From Areca catechu (lineage: Eukaryota > Streptophyta > Magnoliopsida > Arecales > Arecaceae), in NCBI GenBank assembly GCA_021397845.1, contig CM038046.1, positions 66,606,021-66,670,020 of the forward strand: a stretch of 64,000 bases of DNA. The letters are read 5' to 3'. A program made the translations under genes and the position numbers. The notes under the pieces are model-generated. The model saw only the letters and a program-made list of their open reading frames with translations. It did not search any database and was not told the DNA's origin. Position 1 is the stretch's first letter. Every line of letters starts with the position of its first letter. Shown one piece after another: positions 20,227-33,016 of the stretch.

Positions 20227-20589
20227 GTAAAATAGAGGACACCGGGTGGTAAGGACTCTTTCCCTCTTCACAAGCTCATTCTCTTCAATTCCTCTATTTT
20301 GTTGCCCACAAGCTCCTCCCAACTAAAGCATCGGAGTGTCCCCCATCGGAACACCACCGGCCCTTGGGACTTTTTTGCAGGAACTGGGAGAGGAGCGCTC
20401 CAGCTAAGCCGACTGAAGCCATTCTGAGAGAATATATGGCAACACCTCTGAAGTAGAAAATTAGCTTTCATGATTGACCTTTCTAGGATAAAACCAAATA
20501 AATTCTCTAATATTTTTCTATCACACATGAATCCATGGCCAATCACCCTCCCGAAGTGTCATAGTATAGCTCATGATTTAATACCATCA

Positions 20590-21735
20590 TAGCTAGAGCA
20601 ATTGTGAAACTTATTAAATAAATAAATTGATAAAGTTAATCTCATGTCATCTAAATACTTTTAAACTCAGTAGAGATTCCATCAGTTCCAACCACTTTTC
20701 CAATTTTCATTTTTTAAATTACTTTTGTAACTTTAGATGATTTAACTCTAGTTATACTTATTTTTTTCTTTAATGAAACTAGTAAAGCATCCTAAAAAAC
20801 TTGCATGGCTTTAACTAAGTTATCAAGATAACTCCACATTTCTTTGATCTCATTCTCCTTAATCAGAACTTTTTGATTTTTACCTTTGATGAATTTAACA
20901 TGAATCTAGCCTATAGTTTTGCTTTCTCTTAAATCTTCCAATCTTATTATTATTATTTTCTCTATCCTTAGTTTATAACTTCCATACAATTTGAAATAGC
21001 CTCTCATGCAATCTTCTTAACTTTCTTCTTAGTTGCCTTGTAACTTTCATATGCTTCTTTATTTCTATATTTAAGCAGCTTTCTATAACACTCTCTTTTA
21101 GCTGTCAATTGAACTTTCTTATTTCACCTCTCAAGTTTCCTTATCAAATGATACTTTTCTTTCTGACACAACTCTATACTCACTTTATTAATACCATTAA
21201 CCATACCTTTTCACATGGAATTAATTTTTCGATCTTGGGCCTTTCTCCTTCTTTCAACATTCTGTCTTTAAAAATATTTTTTCTCTTATCATAATTTCAT
21301 CATTTGGTCATTAGGTTTCCATTCTTTTTAATCCTTTTCCATTTTCTAGTATAGACACATCTAAAACACCAATTCTATATTGGCTGGTTTAACTTGATAA
21401 CTAATATTAGTTTTCAAGTGAGAATCCTTTGTAGAATAAATGTAACCTAATACTAGATTGTACATACCAGTACAAACTCTAAAGCAACACTTCCTTCCTC
21501 ATTTCTATATCTAAACTATAACTTTCATGCACCCTAGATTTCCACATGCCCACTCAAATATTATTTCTTAAATATATTATTTCCCCAGGAATCTCTTTAA
21601 TTGGTTTGTTAATTTCACTCCAAATATGTTTGTAGCATCATCCTATCCTACTTGAAAAGCATATGCACTAATAATATCAATAAACTCTCCTAATACTAAT
21701 TTTATCTCATCTAGTTGATAGAAGTTTTTTTAACT
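20590..21735 (-). pseudogene. Decayed RTE-like LINE: endonuclease end and linker to RT
   Basis: On the - strand, near 21700, is an endonuclease block close to EFIDIISAYAFQVG, matching the ISAYAPQVG motif of RTE-type endonucleases. About 500 bp further on comes a basic helical linker (LLKYRNKEAYESYKATKKKVKKIA). It is followed by decayed ARF..RK..RDL and VLIKEN..I...W-type blocks that precede RT in these LINEs. Many stops and frameshifts. No RT core (YADD-type) is present before the Tat LTR, so this is a 5'/middle fragment. Assignment is by motif order only. Confidence 0.6.
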
Positions 21736-21742
21736 TTAAGCT

Positions 21743-22257
21743 TGTCACACCCCAGCCTGAGGCCTGAGCCAGGTGTACGATAAACGACCGTATATCCTTA
21801 GAGTTTAATTCCGCTGAATATGCAAGGCCAACCTTTTAATTTTTAAATCAATTAAAATATAAAAAATAATAAAATAATAATGAATCTAACTTTTTGACCA
21901 CTAAATATAATGAATAAGTCTAATTCATTAAAAATTCATCCAATTTCAAAGCTTCTTAAAGCATGATCCCAAGCCCTGACTACTCTGTACATCTGAAAAG
22001 AAAGAAAAGTTATAATGAGCTACATGAGCCCAGTAAGTTATCATAAACACTAGTTCATAAAATATAAAATTAAATAATTATCTATAAAATATAAGCCAAT
22101 AAAATATATCAAATCAATCAACACAAATTTTTCATTGTGCATATTTGACTACAATATGTTTTCAAAAATAACTAAGGATGCCATCCACCCTTACTTTATT
22201 TTCCTAGTCCCTTGATTACAGTCATGATCAACTTGTGGCTAGCCCTAAATGAGACTA
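21743..22257 (-). repeat. Probable gypsy LTR, left segment
   Basis: Begins TGTCACACCCCAGCC, a common terminus of plant gypsy LTRs, and contains AATGAGCTACATGAGCCCAGTAAG, a motif I associate with such LTRs. Element 3 interrupts it at 22257 and it should continue at 33017. Orientation (- strand) is inferred from the polypurine-like sequence at the far end near 34640. Confidence 0.45.
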
Positions 22258-23817
22258 TGATGCGGGATGACTCTAAGAATGCTAAATATGCAGTAAAAGT
22301 AGTAAACTAATTTTTTTTTGATTTTTAGATTTAGGTTTGATAGCTAATTTCTCAAAGCAAAGTAAAGAACTTGCAGGTATTCAGCAATTCTAAAAATCAA
22401 CTTGTCGCAGGCTGAATCATGCAAGATAACTAAAAGATAGGACCCAAAACTTGAGAAATTCACGGCTTAGGATAGTTAACTTCAAGAAAATCAGATAATA
22501 AGAGAAGGGAAGGTTTCATACCAGTGAGAGATGATAATATCAATAGCAGAAGAGATCACTCACAACTCTGATCGGAGCCTAGAAGAAGAAGCCTTGTTTC
22601 CCTCAAATCTGATGGCTGATCTAGGTGGTTCGGGCAGCAAAGAAGGCCTCCTCCATGGAGGGGAAGCACCTCGGGGATCCTACAAGCATCAGGGTTAATC
22701 AAAATAGCAATTAAAAAAATAAGAAAGGAACTATAGGTTGAAAGGAATCAGGATTAGGGTTTGAAGATGACTGTTTGAAGCTTGTTGAAGATCTCCTCGG
22801 TTGGCGGCCTAGGGCACTTCTTCTTGGACTTGTGAAGGCTTGGATGGTAGTGAGTTAGGGTGTGGAAGGAAGCTAGAGCAGAAAAGAATTCGTCCAAGCA
22901 CAAGAACACAAACCAAAGAATCAAAACAAAATACCAACACAAGACAATAACTCAAATTTCAGCAAATTGTGTTCATAAGAAAGAAATGCTTACAAGAGGG
23001 GGAGGGATGGGGTATTTATAAAGTTCCCATGCCCTCACAAGCCATGGTTATACATGGGTTACAAGTCCTCTTCCCAATTGAAATACAAGTCCTTTCTGAG
23101 CTTGGTTAGAAAAATAAATCCTCATTAGGTTAGGAATTGACCTAGTCTTCTCCTTTTTCCTTCATGCTTTGACTATTCCACTCAAGGACACCTCTTGGAC
23201 TTGGTCAACACTTCAAGGATGCCTAGGGGGGCGTATTAGGCCTCTAGTAGCTGCAAGGGCCCGGCCCAAAGGGGCTTGGGTGCATGGGTTTGGGCCTCTG
23301 GAAGCTGGTGTGGCCTGTTAGCCTGGTAGCAGGAATATTCCCTGGAATCTTGCTTCTTAAGGGCTTGGGCTTGGCACCTGGGCTTGATTTCTTTGGGCTT
23401 GGATTTAGGTGGAACTCTGGAATCATGGGTGCCCTATTCTAAGAATATGCTCTAGCATCTGGAAGGGAATCTGGGCTTCTGGAAGGCATCCGGAAGGAAT
23501 CAGGGTTTTTGGAAGCATCTTGGATCCTAGGTTGTCACACAAAATCCAATGGGCTGATGTAGTGGCCTCTAACTCCTGGATGTGGCCTGGTGGAACTCCA
23601 AAATATGGTAACCTCCTCTCTTGTACAAAAATTGAGCTCATATTAGACTCATAACTGATATACAGGACTTAAAATAATGACTAGGTTGAGGGTTGAGACA
23701 AATCAACTAACCTCAACTTATTACATGACTCAATTCTAGTTGATTACAAAATTTGACACATGGCTAGGTAACCAAATAGGGCCCTGTAATCTGTGTCTGA
23801 TCCTAGTGCCCCCACCA
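22258..23817 (-). repeat. 3' LTR of element 3
   Basis: Starts TGATGCGGGATGACTC and ends GTGCCCCCACCA. TATA box CTTTATAAATACC on the - strand (23011-23022). The stretch about 23210-23420 is clearly similar to 3990-4180 in the element 2 LTR (GATGCCTAGGGGGG, GGGTTTGGGCCTCT). Polypurine-side sequence CCTCCCACCCTGGGAGAAT on - adjoins at 23818-23836. Confidence 0.9.
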
Positions 23818-26800
23818 ATTCTCCCAGGGTGGGAGGAACTCGATCCCGTCGAGTGTGGGATAACTTGGCTCTCATAGTGCTCGAGTAAGTCTGGGTTGAG
23901 GCACTATAGATCCTCACGGGTGTTCCACGAGTCCTCAGATTCTGGCCGACCTTGCCACCAGACCAAATACCTCTTGATGTGGGACTAATTCTCATGCAGT
24001 TCTTTTTGTATGTTTTATATATGGGGTTAGGTGATTAATTCCCAAATTTCAGATCAAAATTAGTTGTAGGGAATTTTGTATGAATTTTTGAAGTCAAGCA
24101 TGCATATTAGAACCTAGAAAAGTACTAAAGAAGGATCGCCGGGGCTGAGAAGCCTCGATTATGGCAAGTTCTCCTGCAATATAAAGACTGGAGGTAGAGT
24201 AGGTTTACCGGACAACATCTAAAGCACCCGGTGAAGATCGCAGTGAAGGGATTTCTCGTTCCTCGATGGATGCGGCCTGGAAAACCGAGCGAAAGACCCG
24301 CGGATACCCGGCTTTCTGCTCGGTGATCCGATTGAGGCTTGGCTAGAGTCTTTGGATTCGTAAGAACTCGGGGACCTGCAAATGACCTGTCAGGGGTTAG
24401 AAAACTCAGAGGAAATCAAGAAAACAAAGGAAAATAGCAAAGGAAAGAAAGTTTTGGAGGGGGCTAGAAGGATGGTTGGTGGCAGGAAGATGGTTGCAAA
24501 CACCGGGAAGAAGAACTCTCAAACCCCTTTATGCACATAGCAGGGTAATCACACAAAACAATATAAGAAATCAAGGTTTATTTCATATCAAAAATCAAGT
24601 TTCATACAAGAGACTAGGGTCCCTTAAATAGACCCTTAACCTTGGGCTCTAAGTAAGGGCACATTAGTATTTACATAAGAATCCTTTTCCCTCTCAAACC
24701 CTGGCTAGAAAATAAGGAAACATTAGGTATAAAAATCTCTAAAAATTCTCTTGACTTGGCCAACACTCCAAGGATGCCTAGGGGGGCGTGTTGGGCTTCT
24801 AAGAACAGTAAGAGGCTGGCCCAAAGGGGCTTGGGCGCATGGACTTGGGCCTCTGAAAGCTGGGGTTGCCTGGTAGCTAGGTAGCAGGAATATTCCTTGG
24901 TATCTTGCTTCTTAGGGGCTTGGCCTTGGTGCCTGGGCTTGATTTCTTTGGACTAGGATGCAGGTGGACCTCTGGAATCATGGATGCCCTGGTCTATAAA
25001 TATATTCTGGCATCTGGAAGGGAATCTGGGCATCTGGAGGGCATATGCAAGGAATCAAGGTTTTCTGAATTTTCCTCCTGAGGTCTTCAAATCTTCAAGC
25101 TGGGTTGAACTTGGGCTATACTTCCATGTCTTCAATCTGGTTGGACTTGGTCTTCACTTGTATGATGTGGTCTTGAGTCTTTAATATGGTTGAACAGGAC
25201 TCAAAAAAAATAAAATTAGCTCGACATGAGCTGACTAACACTTACTAAACTAGCTCAACATGAGCTGACTAGTACAGAACTGAAATAACAACTCAAAAGA
25301 CTCAAATAACAACGAAAATGAACTCAAATGGGCTAAGCCCTTATTACAGATGGACTCATAAATTATTGATCAATCCATAGAGGGTTGAAAAGTCTCTATC
25401 TTATTCTGATTCCTTTGGTGTCCCCACCACCTCTGATAGCCTCTATTTTGGGTACATATGGCTGGATCGTTCAGGATTCTTACGATCTTTTCCTTACTAT
25501 TTGGCTAATTGTTTGGTGGACACACTGTGGCAGGCTCACTCTCAAGGGAAGGGATAGATCCAAAAGGCTCGTTGGGAATCGCTGCTGGCTCCCTATACTC
25601 TACAAGATCTGAGATGTTGAAGGTGGAACTAATGCCTAAGTCGGGTGGTAACTCAAGCACATAGGCATTGGGTCCAACTCTCTTGATTATCTTAAATGGG
25701 CCAGCTCCATGAGCATGAAATTTCTTTATGGTTCCTAGAGGGAACCGTTCAGGCCTAAGCCTGATCATCACAAAATCCCCTGCAGAAAATTCTTAAGCTC
25801 TTTTTCGAGAATTTTCCAAGTTCTTATATAGTTCATTATTTAGGTTTATCTTTTGGCTAATTTCTTTAAGCAGTTCTCTAACATGCTGTGCAAAAGACTC
25901 AGCTGACTCAGAAACTCGTGCATGTGAGGGTAAGGGGATCAAATCAAGAGGTTTATTAGGTTTGTATCCATGCACAACCTTAAAAGGACTCTTCCCTATG
26001 GACCTATTAACAGAACTATTGTAAGCAAATTCAGCTCGGGGTAACAATAGGTACCAATTTCCCGCATGCTCACCTACGAGGCATCTAAAAAGGTTTCCTA
26101 AGCTTCTGTTCACTACCTCGGTCTGACCATCAGTCTATGGATGGTAAGCGATGGAAAATTTCAATTTGGTTCCTAATAGTTGCCAAAGGGTCTTCCAAAA
26201 GTAACTAGTAAAGCGGACATCCCTATCTGACATTATTGTTTTAGATAATCCTTGCAATCTAACCACCTGGTCATGGAAAAGAAGGGCTACTCTAGATGCG
26301 TCAAAGGTTTGAGAGCAGGGTATAAAATGGGCCATTTTAGAAAACCTATCGACCACTACAAATATTGAATCATGTTTCCTGATGGTCTTAGGTAGGACTA
26401 AAACAATGTCCATGCTTAAGTCCTGCCATGGACAGTATGGTACGGGTAGAGGGGTATATAATCCAGTATTTTGTTTCTGCTGTTTTGCAACAGCACAGGT
26501 TCTACATTTAGACACTATATTGGCAACGTCCCTCTTCAAACTAGGCCAAAAGAACTGGTCCTCTACAACTGAGATAGTCTTATTTCTTCCAAAGTGACCA
26601 GCAAGGCCTCCAGCATGGGTTTCCCAAACTAAGAATTCTCTAAGTGAGGTTCTAGGAATACAAAGTCTATTGTTCTTAAACAGATAACCATCTTGAAGGA
26701 TGTATTCACTATGGGTACTAGATGGTCCTTGTGCTAAGGATAGGACAATGTCACTAAAGTCTGGACAGGTTGTGTATTCATCTTTTAACCTATCAAATCC

Positions 26801-26827
26801 AATGACTTCAGTGCTAATGGTGTTCAA
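23736..26827 (-). pseudogene. Element 3 integrase and chromodomain, split by a solo LTR
   Basis: Integrase has HAGGLAGH and CRTCAVAK (zinc finger), then the complete D,D,E positions in DLSMDIVLVLP, SDRDVRF and DGQTEVVNR. An in-frame stop lies just before DGQTEV. The C-terminal GPFKIIKRVGPNAYVLELPP block follows, after another stop near 25792. The chromodomain is split between QNRGYQR and YLVWWQGRPESEDSW by the solo LTR (23975-25429 plus TSD). The tail STGSSSSHPGRIGG is encoded across the polypurine tract. The frame ends at 23736, 82 bp inside the LTR. Unlike element 1, the catalytic triad codons survive. Confidence 0.9.
23975..25429 (-). repeat. Solo LTR of the element 2 family
   Basis: 1455 bp, TGATGTGGGACTAATTC to GTCCCCACCA, similar along its length to 16650-18100. 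Flanked by perfect CCTCT duplications (23970-23974, 25430-25434) with no internal region. It therefore arose by LTR-LTR recombination of a full insertion. TATA-like box at 24622-24631. Confidence 0.93.
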
Positions 26828-28068
26828 CAGTAAGGCTCATCTGCTAAGGGCATCTGCTACCTTGTTTTCAGATCCAGCTTGGTGTTTAAGTACAAAGGTA
26901 TAGGCTTGTATAAATTCTACCCACTTAGCATGCCTAGGGTTTGTTTCTTCTCGGAGTTCAAAAATTGGAGTGCCTCATGATCATAATATAAAACGAACTC
27001 CTGGGGTAGTAAATAATGTCTCCAGTATCTAAGAGCTTGTACTACCACATAAAACTCTTTGTCATAGGTTGAGTACTTTAATTTAGCCTCATTAAGTTTC
27101 TCACTGAAAAAGGCTACCGGGCGATTCTCTTGGCTCAGAACTCCTCCTATGCCTACTCCTGAAGCATCACAAGCTACCTCAAAAACTTTGGTGAAATTGG
27201 GTAACTTCAATATGGGTGCTTGTGTCATCTTAGTTTTAATCTCTAGGAAGGCTCTATCTGCAGATTTGGTCCATTCAAAATTACCCTTCCTAATATAGTT
27301 AGTGATTGGTGCTACTATGGTGCTAAATCACCTAATAAATCTTCTATAGAAAGTGGCTAGACCATGGAAACTTCTAACATCATGGACACTAGTGGGTACT
27401 GGCCATTCTATAATGGATCTAACCTTTTCAGGGTCAGTTGCTACACCTTCAGGGGTTACCACAAAGCCTAGGAAGATAACTCTATGGGTTATGAAATCAC
27501 ACTTCTTTAAATTTGCATAAAGGCTCTCTTTCCTAAGGGTTAAGCAAACTTGTTTTAGATGTTCTATATGATCTTCCTTGGTTTTGCTATAAATCAGGAT
27601 GTCATCAAAATATACTACCACAAATTTACCTATGAACATCCTAAGGACTTGGGTCATAATTCTCATGAAAGTGCTAAGGGCATTGGATAACCCAAAAGGC
27701 ATTACGGACCACACTTATAGACCATCTTTCATTTTAAAAGCTGTTTTCCATTCATCCCCAGGCCTAATTCGAACCTGATGGTAGCCACTCTTAAGGTCTA
27801 TCTTTGAAAAGATTGTGGCTCCTGCCATCATATCCAACATATCATCCAAGCGGGGGATGGGAAACCTATACTTTACAGTGATTTTATTTATGGCATGGCT
27901 ATCAACACACATTCTCCATGAACCATCTTTCATAGGGGTTAATAGGGCTGGTACAGTACAAGGACTTAGGCTCTCCCTTATTAACCCTTTTCTAAGAAGC
28001 TCACCTACTTGTCTTTGAAGCTCTAAGTGTTCAGCTGGGTTCATCCTATATTGAGGTAGGTTGGGCAA
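26828..28068 (-). pseudogene. Element 3 reverse transcriptase and RNase H
   Basis: RT has MKDGSWRMCVDSHAINKI, KIDLKSGYHQVRIRPGDEW, an in-frame TAA (27715-27717) after FKMKDGL, then VMPFGLSNALSTFMRIM, the YFDD motif in VVVYFDDILIYS, and FHGLATFYRRFIR before another stop near 27328. RNase H continues with FEVACDASGVGIGGVLS, KYSTYDKEFYVVVQALRYW and HEALQFL. Its end is shifted near 26917-26940, so the ADALSRR-type block is only partly readable. Catalytic residues are present in both domains. Confidence 0.9.
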
Positions 28069-28082
28069 GGTAGCTCCTGAGA

Positions 28083-30349
28083 CTAAATCAATTGCAGTTG
28101 GACTTCCCTAAGAGGTGGTAAGTGGTTAGGTAAATCTTTACAAAATATATCAATAAATTCATTCAAGACTCCCTTGACCTCCTGAGGGTACTCTCTATCA
28201 ATAGGATCAGATACTTCCTTCACAGCTAACATCCATACAGTAGTGCCCTCAGATATCTCCTTCTCTAGCTCTTTTGCAGTGATTAGGTTAACTCCAGACT
28301 TTTTCTCCTTAAGTGAGCTAGATCCTTTCTTAATTAACTCCTGAGGTGGGGTGGGGTTTAAGGTGATCTTCTTCCCATGGAAAGTAAACATGCAAGCATT
28401 AGTTCGACCATAAAGAGTGGCATCGTGATCATAAAGCCATGGCCATCCTAGGATGATACTACTTATCCCCTTGGGCACAACATCACACCACACTCTATGT
28501 TGATAGGATTGAAGTTGAAGTTGGACTTGGCATCTGGATTTAACGGGTATAGAGGTGGAATCTATCCAGGATACCTTATAGGGGCTTGTGTGAGGAACTG
28601 GGTGTAAGCCTAGGGTTTTGACAGCCTTATGGGATATGGCATTCACACAGCTCCCACTATCTATGATTATTTTACACACCTTGTCTCCAATTTTTACTAA
28701 AGTCTGTAAGATATTGGTCCTACGCCAATCTTCCTGGGTTTTATTCTGGGACAAGATGCATCTAACTATCCCTGCGAGGTCTGTTTGTTCAAAGTCCTCC
28801 TCATCTCCTTCATATTCTTCAATTAAGTCCGGTTCAGCTTCATAGACCCCTTCCTCTTCTTCCTCATTGGGTTCAGGCTCATCTTCTACAAGCTCCCCTA
28901 TGTGCAAAGACCTGGTGGGACACTGGCTAGCAAAGTGACCTTCCTTATTGCACCTAAAACAAGCATTGGGACTAGGGCTTGGGTTCTTCTGAAATACTGG
29001 TACCTTACCCTTATCATTCCTTAAAGATGCAGAGTTACTTGAGCTAGCCTAACTCGGACTTGGGTTAGGGCGAGGTGAGTTAGGGTTGGGATGGGTTGGA
29101 TTTGGTTTAGGTCGACTTAGGTTTGGGTTTGGCCGACTTTGGTTAAGGTTGGGGTGAGTCTGATTGTAGCTAGGTCGGTTTGGGTAGAACTGATTCTGGT
29201 TGGATCTAAAGCTAGGAGTGTTGGACCTAAAGCGTTCAGGTTTCCTAACTACAGGTGCTTTCCGAAACCTTTCAAAGTTTTCAGCTACCCTATAGGCATG
29301 GGCCATGCTATCAACATCACTAAGGTACAGCTCCTTTTGGATCTCCTCTCTGAGACCATTCCTAAACCTAGAGAGGATAACTGACTCCGTTCATCTATGC
29401 CGCATCTTAGGGCGCACTCATCAAACTGGGCTATGTATTCACTCACAGATTTGGTCCCTTGTTTTAATTTCTGCCATTGATCTAAGAGACACTGCTGATA
29501 GTATGGGGGAACATACTTAGCCCTAAGCTTTAATTTCATGGCTTCCCAGGTGGTAAAGGGTAGGTTACCTATCTGATTATTGAGTCTTTCTACTTGGTCC
29601 CAATACAATCTAGCTTGATCAGTTAGCCTGAGCTGGACAAATTGACACTTTTTCTCATCACTCAAGCCATAAAATTTGAAGTACCTATCCATACCTCCCT
29701 CCCAATCTATATAGACCTTTGGATATAGACTGCCATTGAAGGTAGGTGCATCTATCTTAATGCTCCTAAAAAGCCTATCATCTTGATTTTGGTCCTCATG
29801 ATTGGGTCTCCTATGGTTGGGGTCATGATATTGATCCTGGGTGTTGGTTTCCCCTATGGTTAGGCTCCCTAAATTGATCTTGGTTCTGGGGTATCCTAGG
29901 GTGGTGCTTTACATAGGGTTCATGGGTTTGGACTCTTCTAGGATTTTGAGGGGTAGAAGGGATGGAATCCAGGTCTGGTTCAGTGTTGGACTCTTGGGTT
30001 TTCTTTACGGTCTTTAGTCGGTTCTCAACTTGGTTAAGCCTATTGGTTAATTGGTTGATCCTAGTGGTTGCTTGTTCAAATTGTCGGTCCACTTGGTTGA
30101 ATCTTTGGTTCATTTGATCAAGCTTGGTATCAGACTGGTCAAACCTATGGTCTATTTGGATAGTTGATTTTGAGATTGGACATTGGCTTGGTTCATTTGG
30201 ATAGTTAATTGGGCAAGCTGGGCTTGGGTTTGAGTATTGGCTTGGTTCATTTGGGTAAGCTAGGCTGGGATGGCCTCTAAATTAGGATCTATGGTTGGGT
30301 TTGGTTGGGGTTTAAATTTTTGATATTGAGTTCCTAATCTAGTGGTCAT
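28083..30349 (-). pseudogene. Element 3 gag and aspartic protease
   Basis: The start MTTRLGTQYQ at 30349 matches element 1. A long Gln/Asn-rich coiled coil with stops (about 30270-29990) leads to PRR/HHPR-type Pro/Arg repeats. Then come the capsid domain (MDRYFKFYGLSDEKK, QARLYWDQVERL, LDQWQKLKQGTKSVSEYIAQF), a frameshift near 29390, and a basic Asn/Pro region with 7-residue repeats (NLSRPKP, NPTHPNP, NSPRPNP; about 29055-29160). An intact CCHC knuckle follows (CFRCNKEGHFASQC, about 28927-28970). The protease has IDSGSCVNAIS. The frame ends at 28083, where a frameshift separates it from RT. Confidence 0.88.
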
Positions 30350-31429
30350 GCAACAAATCAAACAATCAAAATGAAATGATGCAACCAAGCTTGCAAAAGA
30401 AAAAGAAAAGGCTAGTACAATCTAGGGTTTCCTAGACTTAGAGCCAGAAACTGGGTGGGTCAGCTCAACTTACACCTAACCCAATAGCTAGTCCTTCCAC
30501 TAGCCAGGTAGGGGGTGGGAGTGTGGGAGGCCCCCCTGCTTTCACAGGGACCCAATTAAAAACTACAGCACCACTTAGGTCGTTTGACTCTGGATCCCAG
30601 CCTTAGACACTAGCTTTCAGTAATAGCTAAAAGGTTTAATGCACTAGTTGGCCCACATAGCTCGGACCCGACCTGTTGATGTCTCTTAGCCCACTAGGAC
30701 AAATTAGGTCTAATTGATTTTAATTAGGCTTGAGTTAGTTTGATGATGGCAGTTTTGGGCCCAGGACAGGTGTTGAAATCCTGTCCTGATCTAAGATTTT
30801 GAGTTGCCCTTAAGATTAGGTTAAAATGATGGCAATCGATGGCCCTGATGCAATCTAAAACAATCAAGAAAATAATATATATATATTTTAATAATTTATA
30901 AAGTGTCAAATTAGATTTAAGTTAACTGGGGTTATTAAACAAAGTTTGTCTTGGGATTGGGGGTTCGGAATTTAATTAGGTTTAGGTTGAGTCACGATGC
31001 AGAATGTAGCAGAAATCAGTGAATTAGGATTTTAGTTGTTGCAATGTTTGCCATAGATCCTGATGTAGAAGAAAATCAAACAAAATCTGGAATAGAGTAC
31101 AGACAATGGTGATGAAACCTACCAAATTTCATGCATAACAAAAATCATATGATAATGCACGCATTGAGTTTTCTGGACTGCTATAGAAATTGTCAAGATT
31201 CTATTAGGACTTCTATTATGCCTTATTTTAGAGATTTAGATGTTCAGTAAAAATAATTAAAAATTCTGATAATTACTAGAATACAACACATGACATTCAG
31301 TGAAAATTTCACAGAAAAATAAAATTCTTATGATACTGAAATCAAATGAAACCTAGACACCTAATGTAGTGGACAGAATGCAGAATTCGGGTTTGTGAAT
31401 GCAAAGCAAATAAAAACTATCCTAAACCT
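30350..31429 (-). other. Leader of element 3
   Basis: Non-coding. Shares with elements 1 and 2 the block with TGTTGATGTCTCTTAGCCCAC (about 30663-30725) and AGCCAGGTAGGGGG (30500 onwards). It has a short (AT)n run near 30875. Primer-proximal 500 bp AT-rich, nothing recognised. Confidence 0.5.
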
Positions 31430-31441
31430 GCTATGATACCA
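31430..31441 (-). other. Primer-binding site of element 3
   Basis: GCTATGATACCA on +, one substitution from the complement of the tRNA-iMet site. Three bases separate it from the LTR start at 31445. Confidence 0.88.
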
Positions 31442-31444
31442 AAC

Positions 31445-33016
31445 TGATGTGGGATGACTCTAATAATGCTAAATATGTAGTAAAAGTGGTAAACAAATTT
31501 CTTTGTGATTTTTAGATTTAGGTTTGATGGCTAATTTTTCAAAGCAAAGTAAAGAACTAGCAGGTATTCAGCAATTCTAAGAATCAACTTGTCGCAGGCT
31601 GAATCATGCAAGATAACTAAAAGACAGGACCCGAAAATTGTGGAATTTCTGGCTTAGGATAGTTAACTTCAAGCAAATCAGATAATAAGATAAGGGAAGG
31701 TTTCATACCAGTTAGAGATGATTATATTAGTAGCAGAAGGGATCACTCACAACTCTGATCAGAGCCTGGAAGAAGAAGACTTGTTTCCCTCAAATCTGAT
31801 GGCTGATCTAGGTGGTTTGGGAAGCAAAGAAGGCCTCCTCCAGAGAGGGGAAGCACCTCCGGGATCTTACAAGCATCAAGGTTAATGAAAATAGCATTTA
31901 AAAAAATAAGAAAGGAACTATGGGTTGAAAGGAATCAGGATTAGAGTTAGAAGATGGCTGTTTGAAGCTTGTTGAAGATCTCCTTGGTTGGTGGCCTAGG
32001 GCACTTCTTCTTGGATGTGTGAAGGCTTGGATGGAAGTGAGTTAGGGTGTGGAAGGAAGCTAGGGCAGCAAGGAATTTGTCCAAGTACAAGAACAAAAAC
32101 CAAAGAACCAAAACAAAACACCAACACAAGGCAATAACTCAAATTTCAGCAAATTGTATTCATAAGAAAGAGATGCTTACAAGAGGGGGAGTGGTGGGGT
32201 ATTTATAGAGTTCCCATGCCCTCACTAACCATGGTTACACTTGGGTTACAAGTCCTCTTCCCAATTGGAATACAAGTCCTTTCCTAGCTAGGTTAGAAAA
32301 ATAAATCCTCATTAGGTTAGGAATTGACCTAGTCTTCTCTTTTTTCCTTCATGCTTTGACTATTCCACTCAAGGACACCTCTTGGACTTGGTCAACACTT
32401 CAAAGATGCCTAGGGGGAGTGTTGGGCCTCTAGGAGCTACAAGGGCCTGGCCCAATGGGGCTTGGGTGCATGGGTTTGGGCCTCTAGAAGCTGGGGTGGC
32501 CTGTTAGAATGGTAGCAGGAATATTCCCTTAAATCAGGAATATTCCCTGGAATCTTGCTTCTTAAGGGCTTGGGCTTGGCACCTGGGCTTGATTTCATTG
32601 GGCTTGGATGCAGGTGGACCTCTGGAATCATGGGTGCCAAATTCTAAGAATATGCTATGGCATCTGGAAGGGAATCTGGGCATTGTAGGGATCTGGAAGG
32701 AATCAGGGTTTCCAGAAGCATCTTGGATCCTGGATTGTCACACAAAATCCAATGGGCTGATGTAATGGCCTCTGACTCCTGGATGTGGCCTGGTGGAACT
32801 CCAAAATATGGTAACCTCCTCTCTTATACAAAAATTGAGCTCATATTGTACTCATAACTGATATACTCAAAATAATGACTAGGTTGAGGGTTGAGACAAA
32901 TCAACTAACCTCAATTTATTACAGGACTCAATTCTAGTTGATTACAAAATTTGACACATGGCTAGGTAAACCAAATAGGACCCAGTAATCTGTGTCTGAT
33001 CCTGGTGCCTCCACTA
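31445..33016 (-). repeat. 5' LTR of element 3
   Basis: Pairs with 22258-23817. TATA box CTATAAATACCCC on the - strand (32197-32209). A short extra copy of AATCAGGAATATTCCCT-like sequence near 32515-32545 is absent from the other LTR. The terminal CCACCA reads CCACTA here. Confidence 0.9.

Larger units (their letters stand above)
19666..20444 (+). repeat. 3' LTR of Tat-lineage gypsy element (end approximate)
   Basis: Starts TGTTATACCCAACCGG after the polypurine tract. It contains a 25-bp tandem array (19706-20005), a TATA box (20217-20226) and the block CATCGGAGTGTCCCCCATCGG followed by CTTTTTTGCAGG, which I recall as common near the 3' end of such LTRs. GGCAACA at 20444 is my best guess for the terminus. 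The 5' LTR is outside the window, so neither boundary nor TSD can be verified. Confidence 0.7.
22258..33016 (-). mobile_element. Chromovirus element 3, with a solo LTR inserted in it
   Basis: LTRs are 22258-23817 (1560 bp) and 31445-33016 (1572 bp). The flanks are GACTA (22253-22257) and TACTA (33017-33021), a 5-bp duplication with one mismatch. Removing the flanks restores a plausible join (GAGACTA to AGATCTTG). Without the solo LTR and its TSD the element is about 9.3 kb. It has the full order leader, gag, CCHC, protease, RT, RNase H, integrase, chromodomain. Several stops and frameshifts make it inactive. LTR samples differ by roughly 7% by eye. Confidence 0.9.
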
